This document shows positions 18,063 to 25,529 of a DNA stretch of 53,077 nt, in pieces; the stretch's first letter is position 1; each line of letters opens with the position of its first letter. The notes under the pieces were generated by a model that did no database searches, had not been told where the DNA came from, and worked only from the letters and a program-made list of their open reading frames with translations. A program made the position numbers and the translations under genes. This DNA comes from Hyphomicrobiales bacterium (GTDB lineage Bacteria > Pseudomonadota > Alphaproteobacteria > Rhizobiales > Beijerinckiaceae): assembly GCA_028290405.1 (NCBI GenBank), contig JAQGJX010000184.1:1-53077 (forward strand). The letters are read 5' to 3'.

Positions 18063-19589
18063 CTAGAAGTCGCGCTGGACGCGGAGCTTGCCGATGAAGG
18101 CGCTGTCCGAGTAGGAGCCGACGTAGTTCGTCCAGTTGTTGGTCGCCGAAGCGGTGACCACGCCTGCGGCGTTGACGGTCGTGAAGCCCACCGAGCGGAT
18201 CGCCGCCTGGTTCCACCTGGCGCGCAGGTAGGTCAGCTCGAGGCCGATGTCGAAGTTCGTCGCAGGAGACCAGATGAACGCGTGCCCGAGAGACCAGGCG
18301 GTTCCCTTGCCGCCCACGCCCGCCGAGTTGACGGCCGTAGGGGTGTAGTAGTTCGGGTAGCCGCTGGAGAAGATCGGCAGGCCTTCGGATTCCGAGTGCA
18401 GCTTGCGTTGCGTGTAGGACGCATAGACCTGCGAGCGGAACTGCGGCATCCAGTAATGGCGGAACTGGCCGGCGAGCGAATAGCCCGAGCCGTTGGAGAA
18501 GTTCACCGGCGGCCCGCCGAGCGGGTTGGTGATGTAGGCCGCCACCGAGGGCGAGTTGAGCGCGTTGTCGGCCAGCAGATTGGCGATGCGGTCGGCCCAG
18601 ACTGCGCTCAGCTCAAGGCGGTCGCCTGCGGCGAGCATCGGCAGGTTGATGGCGACGCCCGCCCCGATGGCGTAGCCGTTCTCCGTGTTGCCGCCCAGCA
18701 CCGTGCCGGAGCTGTAGACTCCCGTGTAGGGCGCGGGCGTGCCGTAGATCCAGGGCTCGATGCCGCCGCCGGCGGTCGCGCCGCCGTGCTGGAAGGCGCC
18801 CATGATCTGCGCCGAGCCCCACGACTGGTCGTAGCGCAGGTTGCCGACCCAGACGACGCCGTTGCGCTCGAACCTGTTGGGGACGGTGATGCCCGAGCAG
18901 GTTCCGGTGAGCTGGCTGCACGAGGGGCCGGGCGCCACGGCGTTGTAGCTCTGCGCGTCCGTCGCGGCGAACGTCGCCGAGAAGCCGCCCCCGAAGGTGA
19001 ACGTGTAGGCCAGCTGGCGCACGCCGTTGGGCCAGCCCGTCCAGTAATGGGTGTTGTAGGCCCATGAGGACATGAACGCGAAGGGCTGCGCGGCCTGTCC
19101 GAACGTGAAGCCCGCAAAGCGGATATAGGCGGCTTCGAGGGAGGGCTGCGTGCTGATGCGCTGCATCACGCCGCTGCCGCCTTCCTGGCGCAGGCGCATG
19201 AAGGTCTGGACGGTGCCCCAGGCGGTCTGGGTGCGGGCGTCCAGCGACACCGCGCCGCGCGCGTAGAAGCCGCTGGTCGAATTGTCCCAGATGTTGTTGC
19301 CGTAATAGGGTCGGCCGACCACGCCCCCGTTGCCGTTGGGCCCGGTTCCGATCACCCGGAGCGTGTTCTCGCGCACCGGCCGGTAATCGTAATCGACCCG
19401 GACATAGCCGCCGACCTTCAGGCAGGTGTCGGTTCCGGGAATGTAGAAGAACCCGGCCCCGTAGGCGTCGCAGATGCGCACGTATTCCACCGGCGCGGCT
19501 TTTCGCACGGGAAGGTCGGCGGCTTGCGCGGCCCCGACGGCGAGCAGGGATGCCCCCCCGCCCAGTAGAATTCCCTTAACAAGCCCCAT
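18063..19589 (-). CDS. Alphaproteobacterial outer-membrane porin (Porin_2 / Omp2-like)
   Basis: 508 residues. Signal peptide ending GAAQAAD, then the family N terminus LPVRKAAPVEYVRICDAYGAGFFYIPG and CLKVGGYVRVDY; the chain ends in Phe (RVQRDF), the usual last residue of a beta-barrel recognised by BamA. Trimeric general porins of this family form the main diffusion channel in Hyphomicrobiales. Start: ATG 19589 behind GGAGGGAAAA; a longer frame to 19787 would precede the signal peptide and is rejected. The gene is divergent from marR, with a 31-bp dyad (19661-19691) between the start codons. Confidence 0.93.
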   Translation of the reverse strand: MGLVKGILLGGGASLLAVGAAQAADLPVRKAAPVEYVRICDAYGAGFFYIPGTDTCLKVGGYVRVDYDYRPVRENTLRVIGTGPNGNGGVVGRPYYGNNIWDNSTSGFYARGAVSLDARTQTAWGTVQTFMRLRQEGGSGVMQRISTQPSLEAAYIRFAGFTFGQAAQPFAFMSSWAYNTHYWTGWPNGVRQLAYTFTFGGGFSATFAATDAQSYNAVAPGPSCSQLTGTCSGITVPNRFERNGVVWVGNLRYDQSWGSAQIMGAFQHGGATAGGGIEPWIYGTPAPYTGVYSSGTVLGGNTENGYAIGAGVAINLPMLAAGDRLELSAVWADRIANLLADNALNSPSVAAYITNPLGGPPVNFSNGSGYSLAGQFRHYWMPQFRSQVYASYTQRKLHSESEGLPIFSSGYPNYYTPTAVNSAGVGGKGTAWSLGHAFIWSPATNFDIGLELTYLRARWNQAAIRSVGFTTVNAAGVVTASATNNWTNYVGSYSDSAFIGKLRVQRDF

Positions 19590-19660
19590 TTTTCCCTCCA
19601 GTATGGCGGTGCTTAAGGCCGCCCGGCGCCAGCATTGGTGCGCGGCGCCGGCCAGAGACG

Positions 19661-19691
19661 TATCGAGACACGAGATGTTCGTAACCCGATA
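19661..19691. promoter_or_regulatory. 31-bp dyad in the porin/marR divergent promoter region
   Basis: Nested inverted repeat TATCG-N4-ACGA-N5-TCGT-N4-CGATA, symmetric around 19676, with a second shorter TCGT-N3-ACGA dyad at 19703-19713. It lies 70-100 bases from both start codons, where an autoregulating MarR dimer would bind. Binding is inferred, not shown. Confidence 0.45.
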
Positions 19692-19759
19692 GATCAATTT
19701 GTTCGTGGTACGAGATATTTCCGGCCCTGTTAAGGGCTGCTTCAGGGCGACGCGGTGAT

Positions 19760-20245
19760 ATGTCAGCGAATGTGACAAATAGGACACTCAGCCAGGCGGA
19801 TTACGAAGCCCTGGCCAAGTTCCGGCAGGCTCTCAGGCACTTCATGGCGTTCAGCGACACGATGCTGGAATCCGTGGGTCTGGGGCCCCGGCGGTATCAG
19901 GCCATGCTGGCCATCCGCGCCCAGACGGGCGAAACCCAGATCAGCGTGGGCGAACTGGCGGAGCGGCTGCTCATTAAACCCAACACGGCGGCCGAACTCG
20001 TCAACCGGCTGGAGGCCGCGGGCATGATCGTGCGCGTGCGCGACCAGGCGGACCGGCGCCGGGCCCTCCTGGCTCTCACGCCCGAGGGCGCCGCCAAGCT
20101 GGACGAGGTGGCGCAGATTCATTTCGCGAAATTGCAGGAGAGCCGGGCGGCCTTCGTCAACATGTTCGGCGCGCAGCCGGGCATTGATCTCGAGGGCATC
20201 GAGGCCGCCGCCGGCCTCCAGGCGGCGCCCCCGGCAGGCGAATGA
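19760..20245 (+). CDS. MarR-family transcriptional regulator
   Basis: 161 residues. A winged-helix core is visible: helices around ALRHFMAFSDTMLESVGL and YQAMLAIRAQTG, recognition region LAERLLIKPNTAAELVNRLEAAGMIVR, and the wing VRDQADRRRALLALTPEGAAKL, which is the MarR signature with the conserved D-x-R-R. MarR proteins usually repress their own gene and a divergent neighbour and release DNA on binding small, often phenolic, ligands. Here the neighbour is the porin. The start ATG 19760 has only a weak ribosome site. Confidence 0.9.
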   Translation: MSANVTNRTLSQADYEALAKFRQALRHFMAFSDTMLESVGLGPRRYQAMLAIRAQTGETQISVGELAERLLIKPNTAAELVNRLEAAGMIVRVRDQADRRRALLALTPEGAAKLDEVAQIHFAKLQESRAAFVNMFGAQPGIDLEGIEAAAGLQAAPPAGE

Positions 20246-20350
20246 AAGCTCTGGGACGAGAATAAGATCGCGCGTGGCCTCCGGACCGCGCTTTCGCCCG
20301 AATCGTTTCTGATTTAGGCAGAAGCGCCCCCCACAGGATCAAAGCCCGCC

Positions 20351-21010
20351 ATGTCCGCCGATTCGCCCCAGCTCTACCTCTTCACGCCGCCCATCGAGTC
20401 CGCCGACGCGTTCGCGCCCCGGCTGGAGGAGGCGCTCGCGGCCGCGCCGGTGGCGTGCGTCTACCTGGACCTTGCGGGGCTCAGCGAGGGCGACGCCGCC
20501 AAGGCGGCCACGCGGCTCGTGCCCATCGTCCAGAAAGCGGGCGGCGCCGCGCTGGTGGCCGAGGCGCGGGTGGCGGCGCGCTCCAAGGCGGACGGCGTCC
20601 ACATCGTCGGCCGGGGCGAGGCGCTCGCGCAGGCCATCGACGAGGCGGTGGAGAGCATGAAGCCGGACCGCATCGTCGGCGCCGGGGGGCTCCGCAGCCG
20701 CCATGACTCGATGGCCGCAGGCGAGACCGAGGTGGACTACGTGATGTTCGGCGATCCCGCGCCTGACGGGTGGACGCCGCCGTTGGGCGACGTGGTGGAA
20801 CGCGTGAGCTGGTGGGCGGAGATTTTCAACGTGCCGTGCGTCGGTTACGCGCCCTCGCTGCCCGACGTGGCGCTGATCGTCGGGGCGGGCGCGGACTTCG
20901 TTGCGCTGCGGGACGCCGTGTGGGGCGATCCGCGCGGCCCCGCCGCCGCGTTGCAGGAAGCGGCGGACCTGATCCATGCGGCGATGCGCGCAGGGGAAAA
21001 GAACACGTGA
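20351..21010 (+). CDS. Thiamine-phosphate synthase (ThiE)-like TIM-barrel protein
   Basis: 219 residues. The overall pattern of a ThiE/TenI barrel can be followed: LYLFTPP, VACVYLDL, GAALVAEARVAARSKADGVHI, DRIVGAGGLRSRHDSMAAGETEVDYVMFGDPAPDG, then DVALIVGAGADFVALRDAVW. ThiE joins the thiazole and pyrimidine moieties of thiamine. The usual TxTK pyrophosphate loop after GPIF is replaced by GDPAPDGWTPP, so true ThiE activity is doubtful. This divergent form is often annotated thiamine phosphate synthase in Hyphomicrobiales. Its stop overlaps the Sel1-repeat gene start (TGATG). Confidence 0.72.
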   Translation: MSADSPQLYLFTPPIESADAFAPRLEEALAAAPVACVYLDLAGLSEGDAAKAATRLVPIVQKAGGAALVAEARVAARSKADGVHIVGRGEALAQAIDEAVESMKPDRIVGAGGLRSRHDSMAAGETEVDYVMFGDPAPDGWTPPLGDVVERVSWWAEIFNVPCVGYAPSLPDVALIVGAGADFVALRDAVWGDPRGPAAALQEAADLIHAAMRAGEKNT

Positions 21011-21930
21011 TGCGGCGGGCTGCGGCGGCTTGCCTGCTGGCGGTCGTGGCCTGCGGGGCGGCCGCGCAGACGCCGGACGCCCCCGCGCCCGTCGGCTCCC
21101 CGCCGCCCGATCTGGCGTTCGGCGCCTACCAGCGCGGCAATTTCCTCACCGCGCTCAACGAGGCCCTGAAGCGCCTTGAGACGAACCCGAACGACGCCCC
21201 GGCGATGACGTTGCTGGGCGTGATCTACGCCGACGGGCAGGCGACGCGCCGCGATCCCGTCGAGGCGGCGCGCTGGTTCGCGCTTGCGGCCGACCGGGGC
21301 GACCGGCAGGCGCAATTCTCCCTCGCGCTAGCCTACCTGCGCGGCGCGGGCGTGGCGGAAAGCCGCGCGAAGGCGCGCGAATGGTTCCTGAAGGCCGCGG
21401 CGCAGAACCATGCGGGCGCCCTCTACAATCTCGGCCTGATGGCGCTGGACGACGAGGTGCAGGATTTCCGCGCGGCGGCGGACTACTTCGCCCGCGGGGC
21501 GGCCGCCGGGGACCTCGACGCCGCCTATGGGCTCGCGGTCCTCTACAAGGAGGGCTCGGGGGTCCCGAAGGACCGCGCCAGGGCGGCCGAGTATTTCCGG
21601 CAGGCGGCGCAGGAAAAGCACGTGGCGGCCATGGTGGAATACGCCATCGCGCTGTTCAACGGCGACGGCGCCCCAAAGGACGAGGCCGGGGCGGCGAAAT
21701 ACTTCGCCCGCGCGGCGGCGATGAATTCGCCGGTGGCGCAAAACCGCCTCGCGCGGCTTTACGCCGTCGGGCGCGGCGTCAAGGCCGACATGGTGGAGGC
21801 GATGAAATGGCATACGCTGGCCACCGCCAACGGGCTGAAGGACGAGTGGCTCGACGCCAAGATGCCCAGCCTGACCCAGGCGGAGAAGGCCGCGGTCGAA
21901 GAGGCCGTCCAGCGTTTCGTGGGCAAGTGA
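21010..21930 (+). CDS. Secreted Sel1-like (tetratricopeptide-type) repeat protein
   Basis: 306 residues. Signal peptide about 1-20 (LLAVVACGAAAQ). After a Pro-rich linker, successive helical-hairpin repeats of about 36 residues are visible, each with A-x-x-x-Y/F and G-x-G-V-x-x-D elements: YADGQATRRDPVEAARWF, YLRGAGVAESRAKAREWF, YKEGSGVPKDRARAAEYF, FNGDGAPKDEAGAAKYF, YAVGRGVKADMVEAMKWH. Sel1 repeats are protein-interaction scaffolds, often periplasmic. The ATG 21010 overlaps the preceding stop by one base, so it is translationally coupled to the ThiE-like gene. Function unknown. Confidence 0.9.
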   Translation: MRRAAAACLLAVVACGAAAQTPDAPAPVGSPPPDLAFGAYQRGNFLTALNEALKRLETNPNDAPAMTLLGVIYADGQATRRDPVEAARWFALAADRGDRQAQFSLALAYLRGAGVAESRAKAREWFLKAAAQNHAGALYNLGLMALDDEVQDFRAAADYFARGAAAGDLDAAYGLAVLYKEGSGVPKDRARAAEYFRQAAQEKHVAAMVEYAIALFNGDGAPKDEAGAAKYFARAAAMNSPVAQNRLARLYAVGRGVKADMVEAMKWHTLATANGLKDEWLDAKMPSLTQAEKAAVEEAVQRFVGK

Positions 21931-22023
21931 ACCCGGCCCGGTGCGCTCGCGGGACCCTCAAAGCCCTTGACGGGCGGGCCCCGCGCCGCGCAGATCGGGC
22001 TTCAATAGAGTGAAAAGCGACAG

Positions 22024-22815
22024 ATGATCCGTTCCGCCCTGATGAATGTCATGACCGCCGCCGCCATCAAGGCGGGCCGCGGCCTCAAGCGCGACTTCGG
22101 CGAAGTCGAAAACCTGCAGGTCTCCATCAAGGGGCCGGGCGACTTCGTGTCCGCCGCCGACCACAAGGCCGAGAAGACGCTGTTCGAGGAGCTCTCGAAG
22201 GCGCGGCCGGGCTACGGGTTCCTGATGGAGGAGGAAGGCGTGGTGGAAGGCTCCGACAAGAGCCACCGCTGGCTGATCGATCCGCTCGACGGCACCACCA
22301 ACTTCCTGCACGGCCTGCCGATCTTCGCCATGTCCATCGCCCTCGAGCGCGAAGGCGCCATCGTGGCGGGCCTCATCTACAACCCCATCACGGAGGACAT
22401 GTACGTCACCGAGAAGGGGCAGGGCGCCTGGCTCAACAACCGCCGCCTGCGCGTCTCCGCGCGCCGCGACATCCCCGATGCGCTCATCGGTTGCGGCATC
22501 CCGCCGCTCGGGCGGGCCCCGCAGCATCCCAGGTTCAAGGCCGAGCTGGCCGCCGTGATGGCGCGCGCCGGCGCCGTGCGCCGCCTCGGGGCCGCGTCGA
22601 TCGACCTCGCGCTGGTGGCCGCCGGCCGCTACGACGCGTTCTGGGAGCGTGGCCTGAAGCCGTGGGACATGGCGGCGGGCGTGCTGCTGGTGCGCGAGGC
22701 GGGCGGCTACGTGAGCGACGCCGACGGCGCCGACATCGTGCTGGAGAAGGGTTCGGTGTGCGCCGGCAACGAGGCGATGCATCGGCATTTGCTTGGCCTC
22801 ATTCGTGCGGCATGA
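22024..22815 (+). CDS. suhB: Inositol monophosphatase family protein
   Basis: 263 residues. Mg-dependent phosphatase fold with MEEEGVVEG (metal-binding Glu around 69-71), WLIDPLDGTTNFLHGLP (Asp86, Asp89 and the DGT loop), and the C-terminal WDMAAGVLLVREAGG. It hydrolyses inositol-1-phosphate and related sugar phosphates; in E. coli the homologue SuhB also assists rRNA antitermination. The assignment as the SuhB orthologue is by family and length, not by specificity. The 93-base upstream gap shows no clear terminator. Confidence 0.9.
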   Translation: MIRSALMNVMTAAAIKAGRGLKRDFGEVENLQVSIKGPGDFVSAADHKAEKTLFEELSKARPGYGFLMEEEGVVEGSDKSHRWLIDPLDGTTNFLHGLPIFAMSIALEREGAIVAGLIYNPITEDMYVTEKGQGAWLNNRRLRVSARRDIPDALIGCGIPPLGRAPQHPRFKAELAAVMARAGAVRRLGAASIDLALVAAGRYDAFWERGLKPWDMAAGVLLVREAGGYVSDADGADIVLEKGSVCAGNEAMHRHLLGLIRAA

Positions 22816-22895
22816 TGCGTCGCGGTCCGCGCTGATTTGCGCGGGCGCGGCGACCCGCTGAGGCCCCAAGGCCAGCGAACCGCAAGGGGAACGAG

Positions 22896-23849
22896 ATGGC
22901 GAGCGACCGTGATCCGCACCGCATATCCACGCCCCGCATCTATCTGGTGCGGATGCTGACGTTCCTTGTCCTGATCGGCTTCATCGCGTTCATTCTCTAC
23001 AAGCAGATCATCGTGGCCTTCATGGCCAACCCGGGGCTCAACGCGCTCATCATCGGCGTGATGGCCATCGGGATCGTGCTGGCGCTGCGGCAGGTCTCGC
23101 GACTGTTCTCGGAAGCGCGCTGGGCCAACAGCCTGCGCCCGGGCGGCAAGCCCTCCGCGCGCCCCCCGGTGCTGCTGGCCCCCATGGCGCGCCTGCTGGG
23201 CGAGCGCAGCGGCCCCATCTCGACGCACATGCTGCGCGCCATTCTGGACTCGGTGGGCGCGCGCCTCGACGAATCGCGCGAGACCTCGCGCTACCTCACG
23301 GGCCTGCTGGTGTTCCTGGGCCTGCTGGGCACGTTCTGGGGCCTGCTGGAGACGGTGGGCTCCATCGGGGGCGTCATCAAGTCCATGGGGGGCGGGGCGG
23401 ACGCCAGCGTCATGTTCGACGAGTTGAAGAACGGGCTCGCGGCGCCCATCGCGGGCATGTCGATCTCGTTCACCTCCTCGCTCTTCGGCCTCGCGGGTTC
23501 GCTGGTGCTGGGCTTTCTGGATCTTCAGGCCGGCCAGGCGCAGAACCGCTTCTACACCGAGCTTGAAGACAACCTCTCGGCCAACGCCGCCGACCAGCCG
23601 CTGGACTCGCTCGCTGGCCTGCCGCCCGAGATCGCCTCCGCGCTCGCCAGGCTGGGCGCGGGCGATCCGGGCGTCTCGCGCGCGTCGGCGGCCGCCATGG
23701 CCAATCTGGCGGAAGGCATCCAGGGGCTCGTCAAGCACATGCGCGGCGAGCAGCAGATGGTTCGCGAGTGGGTCGAATCCCAGGCCGAACAGCAGCGCGA
23801 CATCCGCAAGCTGCTGGAGCGGCTGGCCTCCGAGGCGGAGCGACGCTGA
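22896..23849 (+). CDS. MotA/TolQ/ExbB-family proton-channel-like membrane protein
   Basis: 317 residues. Predicted membrane helices at about 20-40, 46-66, 133-153 and 181-207; the third lies in TGLLVFLGLLGTFWGLLETV and the fourth in GLAAPIAGMSISFTSSLFGLAG, which match the two pore-forming helices of MotA/TolQ/ExbB. The C-terminal 90 residues are soluble and helical, ending in a charged coil (RDIRKLLERLASEAERR). Start: ATG 22896 behind AAGGGGAACGAG. It overlaps the next gene by TGATG, so the two make an obligate pair. No flagellar genes are nearby. Such pairs are seen widely in Hyphomicrobiales, but their role is not established. Confidence 0.88.
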   Translation: MASDRDPHRISTPRIYLVRMLTFLVLIGFIAFILYKQIIVAFMANPGLNALIIGVMAIGIVLALRQVSRLFSEARWANSLRPGGKPSARPPVLLAPMARLLGERSGPISTHMLRAILDSVGARLDESRETSRYLTGLLVFLGLLGTFWGLLETVGSIGGVIKSMGGGADASVMFDELKNGLAAPIAGMSISFTSSLFGLAGSLVLGFLDLQAGQAQNRFYTELEDNLSANAADQPLDSLAGLPPEIASALARLGAGDPGVSRASAAAMANLAEGIQGLVKHMRGEQQMVREWVESQAEQQRDIRKLLERLASEAERR

Positions 23850-24880
23850 TGGCCCTGTCGAAGTCGCGCCGCCGCACGGAAGGGTTCAACTACTGGCCGG
23901 GCTTCGTCGACGCGCTTTCGACCATGCTGCTGGCGATCATCTTCCTGCTCTCGATCTTTGTGCTGGCGCAGTATTTTCTCTCCCGCGAGGTGACCGGCAA
24001 GGACACCGCGTTGGCGCGCCTCAACCGGCAGATCGCCGAGCTGACCTCCCTGCTGGCGCTGGAGCGCTCCGGCAAGGGCGAAAGCCAGTCGTCGCTCGCC
24101 TCCCTGATGGCGACGCTCGAAGCGACCCAGCGAGATCGCGACCGCCTGCAGGGCCTCGTCAATTCCAACGCCGCCGACGCGTCGGGCGCGGGCGGCGCGG
24201 CGGCGGCGGCCCAGCGGGCGCTCGACTCCGAGCGGCAGACCTCGTCCCGGGCGCTGGCGCAGGTGGACATCCTCAACCAGCAGCTCGCCGCCCTGCGCCG
24301 ACAGCTCGCCGCGCTCGAAGAGGCGCTGGAGGCGTCCGAGCGCCGCGACAAGGAAAGCCAGGCGCGCATTTCCGATCTGGGCTCGCGGCTCAACGTGGCC
24401 CTCGCCCAGAAGGTGCAGGAGCTGGCGCGCTACCGTTCGGACTTCTTCGGCCGCCTGCGCGAAATCCTCGGCGCCCGCCCCGGCGTGCGGGTCGTGGGGG
24501 ATCGCTTCGTGTTCGAATCCGAGGTGCTGTTCGACACCGGCCGGGCGGAGATCGCCACCCAGGGCCGTGGCGAACTCGACAAGCTGGCGTCCGCGCTGAG
24601 CGACCTTGAACGCGAGATTCCGCCCGAGATCCCATGGGTCATGCGCGTCGACGGCCACACCGACAAGCGGCCCCTGCAGGGCGTGGGGATTTACCGGTCC
24701 AACTGGGACCTGTCGGCCGCGCGCGCCATCTCGGTGGTGCAATATCTGGCAGCGCGCGGCGTCTCGCCCCAGCGGCTCGTGGCGGCGGGCTTTGGCGAGT
24801 TCCAGCCGCTGGACCCTGGCGACGGCGAAGAAGCGCTGCGGCGCAACCGGCGCATCGAATTGAAGCTGACCGAGCGGTGA
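23849..24880 (+). CDS. MotB/OmpA-family partner: one TM helix, long coiled coil, peptidoglycan-binding domain
   Basis: 343 residues. A short basic cytoplasmic start, then FVDALSTMLLAIIFLLSIFV with Asp21 at the membrane entry, the place of the proton-carrying Asp in MotB. Residues about 45-205 form a long coiled coil (many heptad Leu/Ala/Gln/Arg). The C-terminal 125 residues are an OmpA-like peptidoglycan-binding domain: FESEVLFDTGRAEI, VDGHTDKRP, NWDLSAARAISVVQYL, GFGEFQP, RRNRRIE. The ATG 23849 overlaps the stop of the MotA-like gene; an upstream in-frame start would lie inside that gene. Together they should form an ion-driven machine reaching the cell wall, distinct from TolQR, which is also present. 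Confidence 0.9.
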   Translation: MALSKSRRRTEGFNYWPGFVDALSTMLLAIIFLLSIFVLAQYFLSREVTGKDTALARLNRQIAELTSLLALERSGKGESQSSLASLMATLEATQRDRDRLQGLVNSNAADASGAGGAAAAAQRALDSERQTSSRALAQVDILNQQLAALRRQLAALEEALEASERRDKESQARISDLGSRLNVALAQKVQELARYRSDFFGRLREILGARPGVRVVGDRFVFESEVLFDTGRAEIATQGRGELDKLASALSDLEREIPPEIPWVMRVDGHTDKRPLQGVGIYRSNWDLSAARAISVVQYLAARGVSPQRLVAAGFGEFQPLDPGDGEEALRRNRRIELKLTER

Positions 24881-24891
24881 GGCGCGCGCCC

Positions 24892-25362
24892 ATGGATCGA
24901 CCCGGCGCCACGGCGCACGACGTGCATCTGCATTACTTCCTGCGGCCCGATCATTGGGAGGTCGCGGACCTGTGGGTGTCCAACTGGGGCGCCGACATGC
25001 CCGCGCTGGGCTTTCGGGCCCGTCATGACTGGCTGTTCCAGCATCTTGAGACGTTGCACGAGCAAGGCGCCACGACGATCTGCGCGGTGAACACCCGCAC
25101 GGGCGGCATCGCGGGCTTCGTGACGCTGGACACGCACGCCGGGCGCCTCGACCAGATCGTGGTGGCCTCCAGCGCGCGCGGCTCCGGGGTCGCGGGCGCG
25201 CTGATGGGCGAGGCCAAACGCATCTCGCACGGCGCGTTGCGGGCGCAGGCGCCGGCGGGTGACGCCCGCGCGCTGCGCTTTTTCGAACGCGAGGGATTCG
25301 TGCGGGCCGCCGGAGAAGACGCGCCCCCGGGCTTCGTCAGCCTGCGCTTTGCGGGCGCGTGA
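24892..25362 (+). CDS. GNAT-family N-acetyltransferase
   Basis: 156 residues. GNAT core: GIAGFVTLDTHAGRLDQIVVASSARGSGVAGALM, in which the acetyl-CoA pyrophosphate loop is ARGSGVAGAL, and a C-terminal ARALRFFEREGFVRAAGE typical of the last alpha-beta unit. The substrate cannot be predicted. The ATG at 24892 is used because earlier in-frame starts fall inside the OmpA-like gene. It lies 11 bases behind that gene on the same strand and may be co-transcribed. Confidence 0.88.
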   Translation: MDRPGATAHDVHLHYFLRPDHWEVADLWVSNWGADMPALGFRARHDWLFQHLETLHEQGATTICAVNTRTGGIAGFVTLDTHAGRLDQIVVASSARGSGVAGALMGEAKRISHGALRAQAPAGDARALRFFEREGFVRAAGEDAPPGFVSLRFAGA

Positions 25363-25378
25363 TGGCGGCTCTTATCCG

Positions 25379-25399
25379 ATTGTTCTAGGCCATAACAAT
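25379..25399. promoter_or_regulatory. Candidate operator upstream of the DctPQM operon
   Basis: Perfect inverted repeat ATTGTT-N9-AACAAT, 131 bases ahead of dctP in an otherwise GC-rich gap. The size suits a dimeric regulator (for example GntR or LacI type), but no regulator gene lies next to it. Confidence 0.3.
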
Positions 25400-25529
25400 T
25401 AGGCTTGCGGCTGCGCCTGAACTTCCGCTAGCCTGCGCGCAGCCGGGGGCCTCAGGGCCGCACGACGGTCGTCAAGATCGACGGGACGAGGGAGAGGACG
25501 CGTCCGGCGCTTTGAGGAGGGGAAGACCC

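Noticed and set aside
21931-22023. suhB-type small RNA next to the inositol-phosphatase gene
   Set aside because: The gap contains no recognisable motif or strong hairpin with a T tract; proximity of the gene name alone is not evidence.
22896-24880. Zorya-type anti-phage system based on the MotA/MotB-like pair
   Set aside because: No ZorC, ZorD or ZorE-like helicase or nuclease gene follows; the next gene is a GNAT protein and then a TRAP operon, so a defence role is not supported by context.
22896-24880. Flagellar stator MotA/MotB
   Set aside because: No flagellar or chemotaxis gene nearby, and the coiled-coil segment of the second protein is far longer than in flagellar MotB.
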